From Solwaraspora sp. WMMD791 (GTDB lineage Bacteria; Actinomycetota; Actinomycetes; Mycobacteriales; Micromonosporaceae), in NCBI RefSeq assembly GCF_029581195.1, contig NZ_CP120737.1, forward strand, positions 1,302,001-1,366,000: 64,000 nt of DNA. Direction: 5' to 3'. Below, one piece after another: positions 25,230 through 33,647 of this stretch (position 1 is its first letter; the number at the start of each line of letters is the position of its first letter). The notes under the pieces are model-generated. The model was not told the DNA's origin and ran no database searches. It saw nothing but the letters and a program-made list of their open reading frames with translations. Both the position numbers and the translations under genes were made by a program.

Positions 25230-26222
25230 TCAGGACGACGGGTAGTTGACGGCGAACAGGGCCGCACCGACCACCATCGCCAGCAGGGCGGCGGTGGTCA
25301 GGATCAGCCGGTCGCGCAGCAGGGTGCGGACCGGGTCGCCGCCGCCGCGACGGACCAGCACGGCCTGCAGGTACCGGGAGATCCCGAACAGGGTCAGCGG
25401 GACGGCCGCCAGCAACAGGGCGTCCCGGTGCGCACCGACCGGTGCCTCGGAGTTGAGGTAGAGCAGGAATCCGAGGACCGCCACGGTCGCGTTCACGGTG
25501 ATCAGCTGGTCGGCCAGGCCGAGGTTGTAGCCGCGCAGCGCCGGACGGTGCGCGGCGCCGTCGACGGCGAGTTCCTGCCGGCGTTTGCCGAGGATCAGCA
25601 GTAGACAGGTGGCGAAGACCGTGGTGAGCAGCCAGGCGGACACTGGACCGCCGGTCGCGGCGTAGCCGAGCAGGACGCGCAGCACGAATCCGGCGGCGAC
25701 GACGCTGATGTCGATCAGCGGTACGTGTTTGAGCCACCGACTGTACGCCAGGTTCACCACCAGGTAGCCGGCCAACGGCCACCAGGCGATGCCGGGTCCG
25801 ACGACGACGGCCGTGCCGAGCAGCCCGGTCAGCACCGCGGCGATCGTCCAGGCCAACGTCGGTGAGATCCGGCCACTGGCCACCGGCCGGGACCGTTTAC
25901 CCGGGTGGCCCCGGTCCAGGTGGCGGTCGGCGACGTCGTTGACGACGTACACCAGCGACGACGCCAGGGTGAACAGCAGCACCCCCCACCCGACCCGGCC
26001 CACCGTCGCCACCGTCCACGCTGGCGCGTCAAGCAGCGCCAGGGGCACGGCCAGCAGGTTCTTGGTCCACTGCTGCGGGCGCAGCAACATGGTCAGGTCC
26101 CCGGCGGCGCGTACCGACCGGGCGATCCAGCCGGGCCGGCCGTCGGCCACCGCGCCGGCGGGGTCGCCCGCCATCGACCCGGGTGCCGGCACCGGCTCGG
26201 CTGCCACCTCCACAGCGGTCAT
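25230..26222 (-). CDS. UbiA-family prenyl phosphoribosyltransferase (decaprenyl-phosphate phosphoribosyltransferase-like)
   Basis: 330 aa from the ATG at 26222 with AGGAGG 7 bases upstream. About nine membrane helices. First Asp-rich motif NDVADRHLDRGHPGKRSRPVASG; the start LLRPQQWTKNLLAVPLAL is typical of the Rv3806c/UbiA subfamily that makes 5-phosphoribosyl-1-phosphoryl-polyprenol from PRPP. Second motif segment: ILGKRRQEL. In mycobacteria that product is the arabinan precursor. Here it sits in an operon with an epimerase and GT2 enzymes, suggesting a polyprenyl-phosphate pentose for the envelope glycan. Subfamily assignment is from motif pattern. Confidence 0.82.
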   Translation of the reverse strand: MTAVEVAAEPVPAPGSMAGDPAGAVADGRPGWIARSVRAAGDLTMLLRPQQWTKNLLAVPLALLDAPAWTVATVGRVGWGVLLFTLASSLVYVVNDVADRHLDRGHPGKRSRPVASGRISPTLAWTIAAVLTGLLGTAVVVGPGIAWWPLAGYLVVNLAYSRWLKHVPLIDISVVAAGFVLRVLLGYAATGGPVSAWLLTTVFATCLLLILGKRRQELAVDGAAHRPALRGYNLGLADQLITVNATVAVLGFLLYLNSEAPVGAHRDALLLAAVPLTLFGISRYLQAVLVRRGGGDPVRTLLRDRLILTTAALLAMVVGAALFAVNYPSS

Positions 26223-26235
26223 CGCGCACCTCCTG

Positions 26236-27276
26236 TCAGAAGAAGACCTTGGCGGCGGCGAGGACGCCCTGGCGCCACGGATCGCGGCTGGTCCGGCCGC
26301 TGGCAGCCGAACTGGTGCTGGTGGCGCGGTGTGCCTGCCACCAGCGGAACGTCTCCAGCACCGCGTCCTGGTTGCTGTACCGGGGGGTGAAGCCGAGTCG
26401 TCGCCGGGCCCGACCGATGTCGACGTACGAGTCGTCGCGCAGTTTGTGCAGCAGCCGCCCGTACACCGGGGACAGCCCGGTGCGCTGCAGCAGGCCGAGC
26501 GCGGCGCGGGCGGGTCCGGCCGGCAGCGCCACGACCCGTTTGCCGTGCCCGGCCGCGTCGAGCACCGCCTGGAAGTCCTCGCGCAGGGTGCCGAACTCGG
26601 CGGCCCCGATGTTGTATGTGTCGTTGGCGACGTCGGCCGGTGCCCGCAGCACGGTGACGACGGCCTCGACCAGGTCGGCGACGTGCAGCATCTGGATCCG
26701 CACCCGGCCGTCGCCGAGCACCGGGAAGTTGCGTCCCTCCTGGGCCCACTGAAACAGCATCGAGAACAGACCCATCCGGCCGGGCCCCAGGAACGTCTTG
26801 GGCCGCAGCACCGGCAGCACCAGACCGGCGTCGCGATAGCCGATCGCCAGCCGTTCGGCGTCGGCCTTGGCGGTGCTGTACGGATCCACCGGCGCGTACG
26901 GGTGTTCCTCCGGGGTGGGGACCTGGCGGGGCAGGCCGTAGACGGCGGTCGAGGAGATGTAGACCAGGCGGGCGACACCGGCCGTACGGGCGGCGTCGAG
27001 CACCGCGCGCGAACCGTCGACCACGATGGAGCGGATCTGCGCCGCCGGGTAGCTCGGCAGCGCGGCGGCACAGTGCACGACCGCGTCGACGCAGTCGAAG
27101 GCGACCCGCAGCACCGCCGGATCCCGCACGTCACCGACCAGGTGCCGGTACCCGCCGGCCGGACCGCCGGGTGCCGGCTCGCGCAGGTCGACCCCGACCA
27201 CCTCGGCGCCGTCGGCGACGAGTCGGGCCACCACCGACGCGCCGAGCATCCCGGCGGCACCGGTCACCGCGATCAC
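26236..27276 (-). CDS. NAD-dependent sugar epimerase/dehydratase (extended SDR)
   Basis: 346 aa from the GTG at 27276 (GTGA overlap with the aminotransferase stop; GTG 27279 also possible). NAD site VTGAAGMLGASVVARLV with acidic DLRE after the second strand. Catalytic ISSTAVYG and YSTAK (Tyr-x-x-x-Lys). LRPKTFLGPGRMG and NDTYNIGA occur where extended SDRs bind nucleotide-sugar. It could serve in converting a nucleotide- or polyprenyl-linked sugar, possibly the counterpart of the decaprenylphosphoryl-ribose epimerase step (DprE2). The specific substrate is not shown by the sequence. Confidence 0.88.
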   Translation of the reverse strand: MIAVTGAAGMLGASVVARLVADGAEVVGVDLREPAPGGPAGGYRHLVGDVRDPAVLRVAFDCVDAVVHCAAALPSYPAAQIRSIVVDGSRAVLDAARTAGVARLVYISSTAVYGLPRQVPTPEEHPYAPVDPYSTAKADAERLAIGYRDAGLVLPVLRPKTFLGPGRMGLFSMLFQWAQEGRNFPVLGDGRVRIQMLHVADLVEAVVTVLRAPADVANDTYNIGAAEFGTLREDFQAVLDAAGHGKRVVALPAGPARAALGLLQRTGLSPVYGRLLHKLRDDSYVDIGRARRRLGFTPRYSNQDAVLETFRWWQAHRATSTSSAASGRTSRDPWRQGVLAAAKVFF

Positions 27277-28688
27277 CACAGCGAGCCCACCTTCTGCGCC
27301 ACGAACCGGGTCAGCAGCCGGGTGAGACCCTGGCCGAGCACGGTGTCGAGGCTGTCGAGGAAGTACTCGACGTCGTCGTCGGAGACGACCAGCGGCGGGC
27401 CGACCACCAACGGGCTGGCCCCGTTGAGGGTGTAGTAGGTGTAGATGTCGTGGTCGCGGTACAGCGCGTTGATCACCGCGCAGGTCACCACCTTGGTTCG
27501 CAGGCGGGGGTCGCGGGCCAGACCGGCCGGAGCGAGCTTCGCCGCCAGGTCCAGCACCTTCGGGCCGCCGTCGATGAACACCCCCCACAGCGCACCCGCG
27601 CCGGCCACGTCGGCCACCGCGTCGGGGTGCTGCTTGGCGATGCGGCGCAGCCCGGCGGCGAGCTGCCGTTCGATGTGCCGCGCCCGCGCCGGATAGTCGT
27701 CGTCGATGGCGACGTTGACCGCCTCGATGGCGGTGGCGCATTCCTCACCGAAGCCGTAGTAGGTGGTCGACGTCGAGTGCAGCAAGGCGTCCATCGGATT
27801 GTCGTAGGCCTTGCGGAAGATCGGCTCCCGGGCGACGTACGCCGAGATCGACGACTTGCCGCCACCGAAGGACTTCGACGTGGTCAGTACGTCCGGCAGC
27901 AGACCCGGGTACCGCATGAAATAGAACAGGCTGCCGGTCTTGCCCCACCCGGTGTAGATCTCGTCGAAGATGAGCACGATCCGGTGCGCGGTGCACAGTT
28001 CCCGCAGCCCGCGTAGGAACTCCTCGCTGCACCAGCGCATCGTCGAGGCGCTGAACGGCTCGATCAGGATCGCGTACACGTCGTCGGGATGGGCGGCGAT
28101 GGCCGCGCGTACCGATTCCAGGTCGTCGTACTGGAACGTGACGACCCCGGAGATGCCGGGGAATTTGAAGTGGTTCTGCGCGCCGCCGGTCAAACTACCC
28201 GAACCGAGCAGCTTGCCGTGGAAGCTGATGTCGGCGCGCAGGATCGTGTGGCGTCTCCCGCCGTGGTACTTGTAGGCGAGCTTGACCGCACCTTCGACCG
28301 CCTCCGCCCCGGAGTTCGGCAGGAACGACATGTTCAGGTCGCCGGGAAGCACCTCGGCCAGGTTGTGCGCCAGGCCTGCGACGTACGGCGAGAAGTAGGT
28401 CTTGTGCACCTCCATCCGGCGTTGCTCGGCGAAGCGGCGCCGGACGGCCATCACCCGGGGGTGGTTGTGTCCGTGGTTGAGCACGCCGACGCCGCCGGTG
28501 AAGTCGAGGATGCGACGGCCGTCGCGCAGGTACAGATAGGCACCTTCGGCGTGGTCGACCAGCTCGCGGCCGAACCCGAAGGACGTCATCAGCCCGACCT
28601 GGCTGCGGTTGACGTACTGACGGTAGAGATCGTGCACTCGCTTGACCGGAAGCTCGTCGCAGTCATCGACGCTGAACAGAGCCACCAC
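27273..28688 (-). CDS. Class III PLP-dependent aminotransferase
   Basis: 471 aa from the GTG at 28688, chosen because GGAGAAAGG lies 8 bases upstream; the ATG nearby is out of frame. Family signatures: LDFTGGVGVLNHGHNHPRVM, NSGAEAVEGAVKLA, IFDEIYTGWGKTGSLF (~240-255) and the PLP lysine in LTTSKSFGGGKSS (K272). It transfers an amino group from an amino acid donor to a keto or aldehyde substrate in the cytoplasm. As the first gene of the left operon, divergent from the GT2 of the right operon across 244 bp, it probably makes an amino sugar or amino-alcohol used by the pathway. Confidence 0.9.
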   Translation of the reverse strand: MVALFSVDDCDELPVKRVHDLYRQYVNRSQVGLMTSFGFGRELVDHAEGAYLYLRDGRRILDFTGGVGVLNHGHNHPRVMAVRRRFAEQRRMEVHKTYFSPYVAGLAHNLAEVLPGDLNMSFLPNSGAEAVEGAVKLAYKYHGGRRHTILRADISFHGKLLGSGSLTGGAQNHFKFPGISGVVTFQYDDLESVRAAIAAHPDDVYAILIEPFSASTMRWCSEEFLRGLRELCTAHRIVLIFDEIYTGWGKTGSLFYFMRYPGLLPDVLTTSKSFGGGKSSISAYVAREPIFRKAYDNPMDALLHSTSTTYYGFGEECATAIEAVNVAIDDDYPARARHIERQLAAGLRRIAKQHPDAVADVAGAGALWGVFIDGGPKVLDLAAKLAPAGLARDPRLRTKVVTCAVINALYRDHDIYTYYTLNGASPLVVGPPLVVSDDDVEYFLDSLDTVLGQGLTRLLTRFVAQKVGSLW

Positions 28689-28932
28689 GCATCGGCCCTT
28701 TCTCCAGAGCAGGTGGAATTCTCCTGGAACCGGTGTCGGCGTCGGGCGTCCACCAGGAGTCGGCATGGATTTTTCCGGACCGCACTGAATGGCGACTGGA
28801 GCACCACTGAATCGATGCTGGATCACGGTTGGACGACCACCGCTACCAATTGACCAGGGACGCTGCCCCGGATAGCCTTTCGCCCAGTCACGACGGCGGG
28901 GCGAACTTCCCCGATCCCCGCACTCCGACAAG
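28689..28932. promoter_or_regulatory. Divergent promoter region of the envelope-glycan locus
   Basis: 244 bp with no gene. Both operons must start here. The sequence is A+T-richer than its surroundings near 28760-28850. No clear operator dyad or strong -35/-10 pair was found. Confidence 0.6.
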
Positions 28933-29943
28933 GTGGTGTCCGTGCCTACGCACGTATCGGTCGTCATTCCTGCCTACAACAACGAGCGCACCCTGCACGC
29001 CTGCCTGTCCGCGGTGTACGCCCAGACGCATCCGCCGACCGAGGTGATCGTGGTCGACGACGCGAGTACCGACCGCACCCGGGAGATCGCCCGTCAGTTC
29101 CCGGTACGGCTGTTGCAGACGCCGGTCAACAGCGGCCCGGCCGCCGCCCGCAACCGGGGGATCCGGGCGAGCACCGGTGAGGTCATCCTGTTCGTGGACG
29201 CCGACTGCGCCCCCACTCCCACCGCGCTCACCACCGCGCTGGACATCCTCGGCCAGACGCCCGGTGTCGACTGCGTACACGGGATCTACCTGACCGAGCC
29301 GCTGTACGACGACGGCCCGGTCGAGGCGTACCGCCTGCTGCACGCGCACTACTGGCGACTGCGCAGCGTCGGCCGGGTCCGTACCGCGATCTTCGCGCTC
29401 TGCGCGGTGCGCCGCGAGGTGTTCGACGACGTCGGCCTCTTCGACGAACGCCTCCGTGCCTCCGAGGACGTCGAACTCAGCGACCGGATGGCCGACCGGC
29501 ACGGCATCTGGCTGTCCGCCGAGATGACCTGCCACCACGACGACGACAGCCGGCTGGGGTCGCTGCTGCGCAAGCAGTTCAGCCGTTCGCAACTGCTGGT
29601 GCCGGTGGCGGTGCGCGAACGCGGGCCGGCCGGACTGCGCGCGAACCGCCCGGCCGGGGTGCTGGCCACCGTCGCGGCGCTGGCCAGCCTGCCCCTGGCG
29701 GCGCTGACCCCGGCGCTGCTGGTGCTGCCGGGCGCGGCCCTGGTCTGGTTCGCCGCCGCCGACCCCGGCCTGGTCCGCTTCGTCCGGCGCCAGCGCGGCA
29801 CCGCGTTCGTCGGGTTCTTCCTCGCCCTGCACCTGCTGGTACATCTGGCGATCGTCGGTGGAGCCGCGCTGGGCGGGCTGCGGTTCCTGCTCGACCGCGA
29901 TTTCGGCCCGAGCCGGCAGCTGCGCCCGAGGCCGGGCCGGTGA
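28933..29943 (+). CDS. GT2 glycosyltransferase with C-terminal membrane helices (D)
   Basis: 336 aa; GTG starts at 28933, 28936 and 28942 are all in frame. GT-A motifs: VSVVIPAYNNERTLHACLSA, VIVVDDASTDRT, LFVDADCAP, LFDERLRASEDVELSDRM. The late YWRL and HHDDDSRLGSLLRKQFSRSQ match GT2 A of the left operon. Three membrane helices follow. Its stop overlaps the deacetylase GTG by 4 bases. Confidence 0.9.
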   Translation: MVSVPTHVSVVIPAYNNERTLHACLSAVYAQTHPPTEVIVVDDASTDRTREIARQFPVRLLQTPVNSGPAAARNRGIRASTGEVILFVDADCAPTPTALTTALDILGQTPGVDCVHGIYLTEPLYDDGPVEAYRLLHAHYWRLRSVGRVRTAIFALCAVRREVFDDVGLFDERLRASEDVELSDRMADRHGIWLSAEMTCHHDDDSRLGSLLRKQFSRSQLLVPVAVRERGPAGLRANRPAGVLATVAALASLPLAALTPALLVLPGAALVWFAAADPGLVRFVRRQRGTAFVGFFLALHLLVHLAIVGGAALGGLRFLLDRDFGPSRQLRPRPGR

Positions 29944-30740
29944 CCGCGCCGACCCCGCCGGCCGGTGGGCGACGAGGCGACAAGGACCGACCGGGCGGGA
30001 GCCCGCTGGTCGGCGGCCGATCCGACAGTGGACGACTGGCACGGGCGCAGGGGCGGGCCTGGGAAGCGATGTTCCTCGCAGTGCGGACCTACCACCGGCT
30101 GCGCGCCCGCCCGGCGCATCACGGGCCGACCTGGCCGGTGTTCCGGATCGACGCCGACACGGTCGCGCTCACCGTCGACGACGGCCCTGATCCACGCTGG
30201 ACCCCGGCGCTGCTCGACCTGCTGGCCCGCTACGACGTGCGGGCGACGTTCTTCCTCATCGGTGAGCGGGTCACCGCACATCCGGAGCTGGCCCGGCGGA
30301 TCGCGGCGGCCGGGCACCGGATCGGCAACCACTCGTTGCGGCACCCGATGCCGTTCGCGGCGCTGCCGACGGCCGCGCTGCGGACCGAGATCACCCATGC
30401 GCAGCAGCGGATCCTCGACGCGACCGGGGTACGGGCCGAGCTGTTCCGCGCCCCCAGCGGCGGCTGGTCCGCCAAGGTGCTCGCGGCGACCGCCGACGCC
30501 GGGCTGGTCCCGGTCGACTGGACCGTCAACTCCAGCGACTGGAAGGAACCCGGCGTCGGCCACATCACCCGGACCCTGTCCCGGGCCCGCCCCGGGCACA
30601 TCCTGCTCTGCCACGACGGGGGCGGCGACCGGTCACAGACCGTGGCCGCGCTGGACACCGTACTGCCCCGGCTGCTGCGACGCGGACTGCGGTTCGCGCC
30701 GGTGCCCGGCCGATCCACCACCACCGACCGGGAGACATGA
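29940..30740 (+). CDS. Polysaccharide deacetylase (NodB homology domain)
   Basis: 266 aa from a GTG overlapping the previous stop. NodB core ~75-255: LTVDDGPDPRWTPALLDLL (motif 1 with catalytic Asp and metal Asp), IGNHSLRHP (motif 2, H-x3-H with Ser between), FRAPSGGW (motif 3), VDWTVNSSDWK (motif 4) and ILLCHDGGG (motif 5). Metal site complete. No signal peptide or membrane helix is evident: the basic Pro/Gly N-terminus precedes the domain directly, so it may act on a cytoplasmic lipid-linked sugar. De-N-acetylation of a GlcNAc-type residue is the family reaction. Confidence 0.9.
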   Translation: MTAPTPPAGGRRGDKDRPGGSPLVGGRSDSGRLARAQGRAWEAMFLAVRTYHRLRARPAHHGPTWPVFRIDADTVALTVDDGPDPRWTPALLDLLARYDVRATFFLIGERVTAHPELARRIAAAGHRIGNHSLRHPMPFAALPTAALRTEITHAQQRILDATGVRAELFRAPSGGWSAKVLAATADAGLVPVDWTVNSSDWKEPGVGHITRTLSRARPGHILLCHDGGGDRSQTVAALDTVLPRLLRRGLRFAPVPGRSTTTDRET

Positions 30741-31373
30741 ATGGCACATCCGATCTTCCGACTGGCCGCACGGCTGCTGAACTGGCCGCTGACCGTGCTG
30801 GTCCGCCCGTACCCCCGGCTCAACGCCATCGCCTGGGATCTGCAGTACGCCCTCGGACTGTGGCGCTACCTCGACCGGGGCCGCGACCCGGTGCCGCTGG
30901 CGCTCGCCCAGCAGGTCACCGACCGGCCCCGCATCCTGGACCTGGGCTGCGGCACGACCGTCAACCTGGCGCTGCCGGCCGACGGGTACCGGCACTACCA
31001 CGGGGTGGACATCAGCCGTACGGCGATCCGCCGGGCGCGGTCACTGCGTCGGCCGAACACCTCGTTCGAGGTCGCCGACCTGGTCACCTATCAGAGCACC
31101 GCCAGGTACGACGCGGTCCTGCTGCGCGAAGTGATGTACTACCTCACCCCACAGGACGCGGTCACGGTGCTGCGCCGCGCGGCCGGGATGCTCGACCCGG
31201 GCGGTCGGGTCCTGATCTGGCTGTACGACGGCACCGCGGCGGTAGCGGCGGTGCTGTCCCGGCTGCGGGAATGCGGGCTGACGGTCCACGCCGAACTGCC
31301 CGACGGCGACACCGGGGAGCGTGTCGTGCTGGTGCTGGGCGCCGACGACCCGGCGCACAGCCGGCAGCCGTGA
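30741..31373 (+). CDS. SAM-dependent methyltransferase
   Basis: 210 aa, starting immediately after the deacetylase stop. SAM motif I ILDLGCGTTVNLAL (~67-80), motif II HGVDISRTAIRRAR, motif III VADLVTYQS, post-motif FDAV-like YDAVLLREVMYYL. A short N-terminal hydrophobic-amphipathic stretch (LLNWPLTVLVRPYPRLNAI) may contact membrane. It probably methylates a sugar or lipid in this pathway. Its stop overlaps the GT87 GTG by 4 bases. Confidence 0.85.
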   Translation: MAHPIFRLAARLLNWPLTVLVRPYPRLNAIAWDLQYALGLWRYLDRGRDPVPLALAQQVTDRPRILDLGCGTTVNLALPADGYRHYHGVDISRTAIRRARSLRRPNTSFEVADLVTYQSTARYDAVLLREVMYYLTPQDAVTVLRRAAGMLDPGGRVLIWLYDGTAAVAAVLSRLRECGLTVHAELPDGDTGERVVLVLGADDPAHSRQP

Positions 31374-32617
31374 CGCCTCCGGTGGCCGGTGCGGTGGCGG
31401 ACCGGCCGCTGGTCCGGACCTGGCTGCCCGCCGCCGCGATCGCCACCGGCCTGGCCGGCGCGGCGGCGGCGGTCTACCAGTTCACCGGACGGTTCTGGGG
31501 CGACCTCGGCGCCTACCGGGCCGGGGCGGCGGCCGCCGCCACCGGCGACGGCAATCTGTACCAGGCCAGCCATCTCACCCCGGACGGCATCGCCCTGGGT
31601 TTCACCTATCCGCCCTTCGCCGCGCTGCTGATGCAGCCACTGGCGGTGATGAGCATGCCGGTAGCCGTCGCCACCTGGACCGTGGCCAGCGTCGTGGCGC
31701 TGGTCGCGGTGATCGGGCTGGTGCTGCGCCAGGTCGGTACGCCGGACCGGCACCGGCCGGCCGCGACGATCGGCGCGCTGGTCGCCGCGCTGCCGGTCTT
31801 CGCGGTCGCCGGGCACCTGCAGGTCGGGCAGGTCGGGCTGATCCTGATGTGGCTGGTGCTCGCGGATCTGGTCGGCGGACGGCACCGCCGGTGGCACGGG
31901 CTCGGCGTGGGCATCGCCGCCGGCATCAAGCTCACTCCGTTGATCTTCATCGGGCTGCTGGTGCTCACCGGCCGGTGGCGGGCCGCCGCCACTGCGCTCG
32001 GCGGCCTCACCGCGACCGTCGCGATCGGGTTCGCCTGGCGCCCGGCCGACTCGACCTGGTTCTTCTCGGGCGGGCTGCTGGACACCGACCGGGTCACCGG
32101 CGACCCGCGTACCGTGCTCAACCAGTCGTTGTCCGGTGCGGTGACCCGGGTGATGGACGACCCGGCGCCGGGGCTCGTCTGGTGGGTGCTGGCCGCCGTG
32201 GTCGCCGTGGCCGGGATGGCCGTGGCCGTCGGCCACCACCGACGTGGCGACGTCCTGGTCGCCGTACTGGTCTGCGCCGCGACCGGACTGCTGATCTCCC
32301 CGGTCTCCTGGCATCACCACTGGGTGTGGTGGGTGCCGGCGCTGCTGCTGCTCGCCGGGCACGCCTGGCGGCACCGCCACCGGGGCGCTACGGCCACCGC
32401 CGCCGCCGTCTGGGTCGTGCTGGTGGCCAGTACCAGCTGGGTGCTGGCCGCCCCGGGCGGCTGGGACCTGCACTTCACCGGGCCCGGCCTGGTCTACAGC
32501 AACCTGTACGTACTGCTGGGCGCGGTCGCGATCGGCCTCGCCGGCTGGCGGCTGCGCCGGCCGACGGGGCCGCCTGCACCGGCGACCGTCGATACCCTGT
32601 CGGGCAGTCAACCGTGA
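31370..32617 (+). CDS. GT87 polyprenyl-phosphate-dependent glycosyltransferase (DUF2029)
   Basis: 415 aa from a GTG (GTGA overlap). About ten membrane helices. The first extracellular loop carries FWGDLGAYRAGAAAA and FTYPPFAALLMQPLA, the Asp and YPP signature of GT87 mannosyl/arabinosyl transferases; later HLQVGQVGLILMWLVL, AGIKLTPLIF and SWHHHWVWW are family hallmarks. GT87 uses polyprenyl-phosphate sugars outside the membrane, so it would be the final transferase of the locus. Last gene of the right operon. Confidence 0.9.
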   Translation: MTPPVAGAVADRPLVRTWLPAAAIATGLAGAAAAVYQFTGRFWGDLGAYRAGAAAAATGDGNLYQASHLTPDGIALGFTYPPFAALLMQPLAVMSMPVAVATWTVASVVALVAVIGLVLRQVGTPDRHRPAATIGALVAALPVFAVAGHLQVGQVGLILMWLVLADLVGGRHRRWHGLGVGIAAGIKLTPLIFIGLLVLTGRWRAAATALGGLTATVAIGFAWRPADSTWFFSGGLLDTDRVTGDPRTVLNQSLSGAVTRVMDDPAPGLVWWVLAAVVAVAGMAVAVGHHRRGDVLVAVLVCAATGLLISPVSWHHHWVWWVPALLLLAGHAWRHRHRGATATAAAVWVVLVASTSWVLAAPGGWDLHFTGPGLVYSNLYVLLGAVAIGLAGWRLRRPTGPPAPATVDTLSGSQP

Positions 32618-32636
32618 TCCGTGGAGGGACACGACC

Positions 32637-33584
32637 GTGCACATCAGACCATTTGGCACCACCGGAATGCGGGTCAGCGCGATCGGCCTCGGGGCCTGGC
32701 AGCTGGGCCGCTCGACACACTGGCCGGACGGACCCGACGAGGCCGAAGCGGTACGGATCGTGCACGCCGCGCTCGACGCCGGAGTGACCTTCATCGACAC
32801 CGCACCGGGCTACGCCGACGGGGCCAGCGAACTCAACATCGGTCGGGCGCTGACCGGTCGACGCCGCGACGAGGCGATCATCTGCACCAAGTTCGGCTAC
32901 CTGCCCGACGGCAGCGAGAACTGGTCGGCCAGCGAGATCGAGGCCTCGGTGGCCCGCAGCGCCCGCCGGATGAACGTCGACCACGTCGACATCGTGGTGC
33001 TGCACAACCCACCACCGGAGATCCTCGACGGCAGCCGCAGCGACCACTACGACGTACTGCAACGGCTGCAGGACAAGGGCCACATCCGGGCGTACGGAGC
33101 GTCGGTCGACTGGAGCGCGGACCTGGACACCGCAGCGGACACCAGCGCCTCCACCGCGTTCGAGGTACGGCTGTCCGCGCTGTACCAGGAGCCGTGGCCG
33201 GCGGTGGGCCGGGCCCACGACCGGGGCGCCGGCATCATCGTCAAGGTGCCGTTGGAGTCCGGCTGGCTGTCCGGGCGGTACACCGCCGACAGCGTGTTCA
33301 CCGACGTACGGGACCGCTGGTCACGCGCGGATGTGGCGGTACGGGCCGGGCTGGTGCGGGAATTCGCGGCGTTGCTGCCCACCGGGGTGAGCCTGCTCTC
33401 CGGCGCGCTACGGTTCCTGCTCAGCTACGACGCGGTGTCGACGGTCATCCCCGGCACCAAGTCGGTGGCGCAGCTGCACAGCAGCATCGCCGCCGCCGCC
33501 GACGGGCCGCTGCCCGCTGAGGTGGTCGGGGCGGTCCGCGACTGGTACGACCAGCGGCTGGCCGCCGCGCCGCTGGACTGGTGA
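32637..33584 (+). CDS. Aldo/keto reductase
   Basis: 315 aa from the GTG at 32637 after GGAGGGACACGACC. AKR barrel: FGTTGMRVSAIGLG at the start, catalytic Tyr in DTAPGYADGASELNIG, Lys in IICTKFGYL and His in VVLHNPP; C-terminal ISTVIPG-like SYDAVSTVIPGTKS binds NADP(H). It reduces carbonyls or oxidises sugars, substrate unknown. It could belong to the envelope operon (19 bp after GT87), though a terminator follows only after it. Confidence 0.9.
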   Translation: MHIRPFGTTGMRVSAIGLGAWQLGRSTHWPDGPDEAEAVRIVHAALDAGVTFIDTAPGYADGASELNIGRALTGRRRDEAIICTKFGYLPDGSENWSASEIEASVARSARRMNVDHVDIVVLHNPPPEILDGSRSDHYDVLQRLQDKGHIRAYGASVDWSADLDTAADTSASTAFEVRLSALYQEPWPAVGRAHDRGAGIIVKVPLESGWLSGRYTADSVFTDVRDRWSRADVAVRAGLVREFAALLPTGVSLLSGALRFLLSYDAVSTVIPGTKSVAQLHSSIAAAADGPLPAEVVGAVRDWYDQRLAAAPLDW

Positions 33585-33589
33585 ACCGT

Positions 33590-33646
33590 CGGTGGGTGCG
33601 CCCCGGCGGCCGGCGGCCGACCGCGTGGACCGAGGCGCACCCACCG
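33590..33646. terminator. Bidirectional hairpin terminator
   Basis: A 13-bp perfect stem, CGGTGGGTGCGCC (33590-33602) with GGCGCACCCACCG (33634-33646), lies between the convergent stops of the aldo/keto reductase and topoisomerase A genes. It has no U-tract on either side, as is usual in high-G+C actinomycetes. Confidence 0.7.
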
Positions 33647-33647
33647 G

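Noticed and set aside
25230-27260. A 676-codon frame that seemed a fusion of a novel protein to the UbiA transferase
   Set aside because: Only the last 330 codons match a family and they have their own ATG and AGGAGG; the rest is a shadow of the epimerase gene.
30737-32617. A 626-codon frame covering the methyltransferase and GT87 genes
   Set aside because: The first ~210 codons are out of frame with the methyltransferase motifs; GT87 starts at its own GTG (31370).
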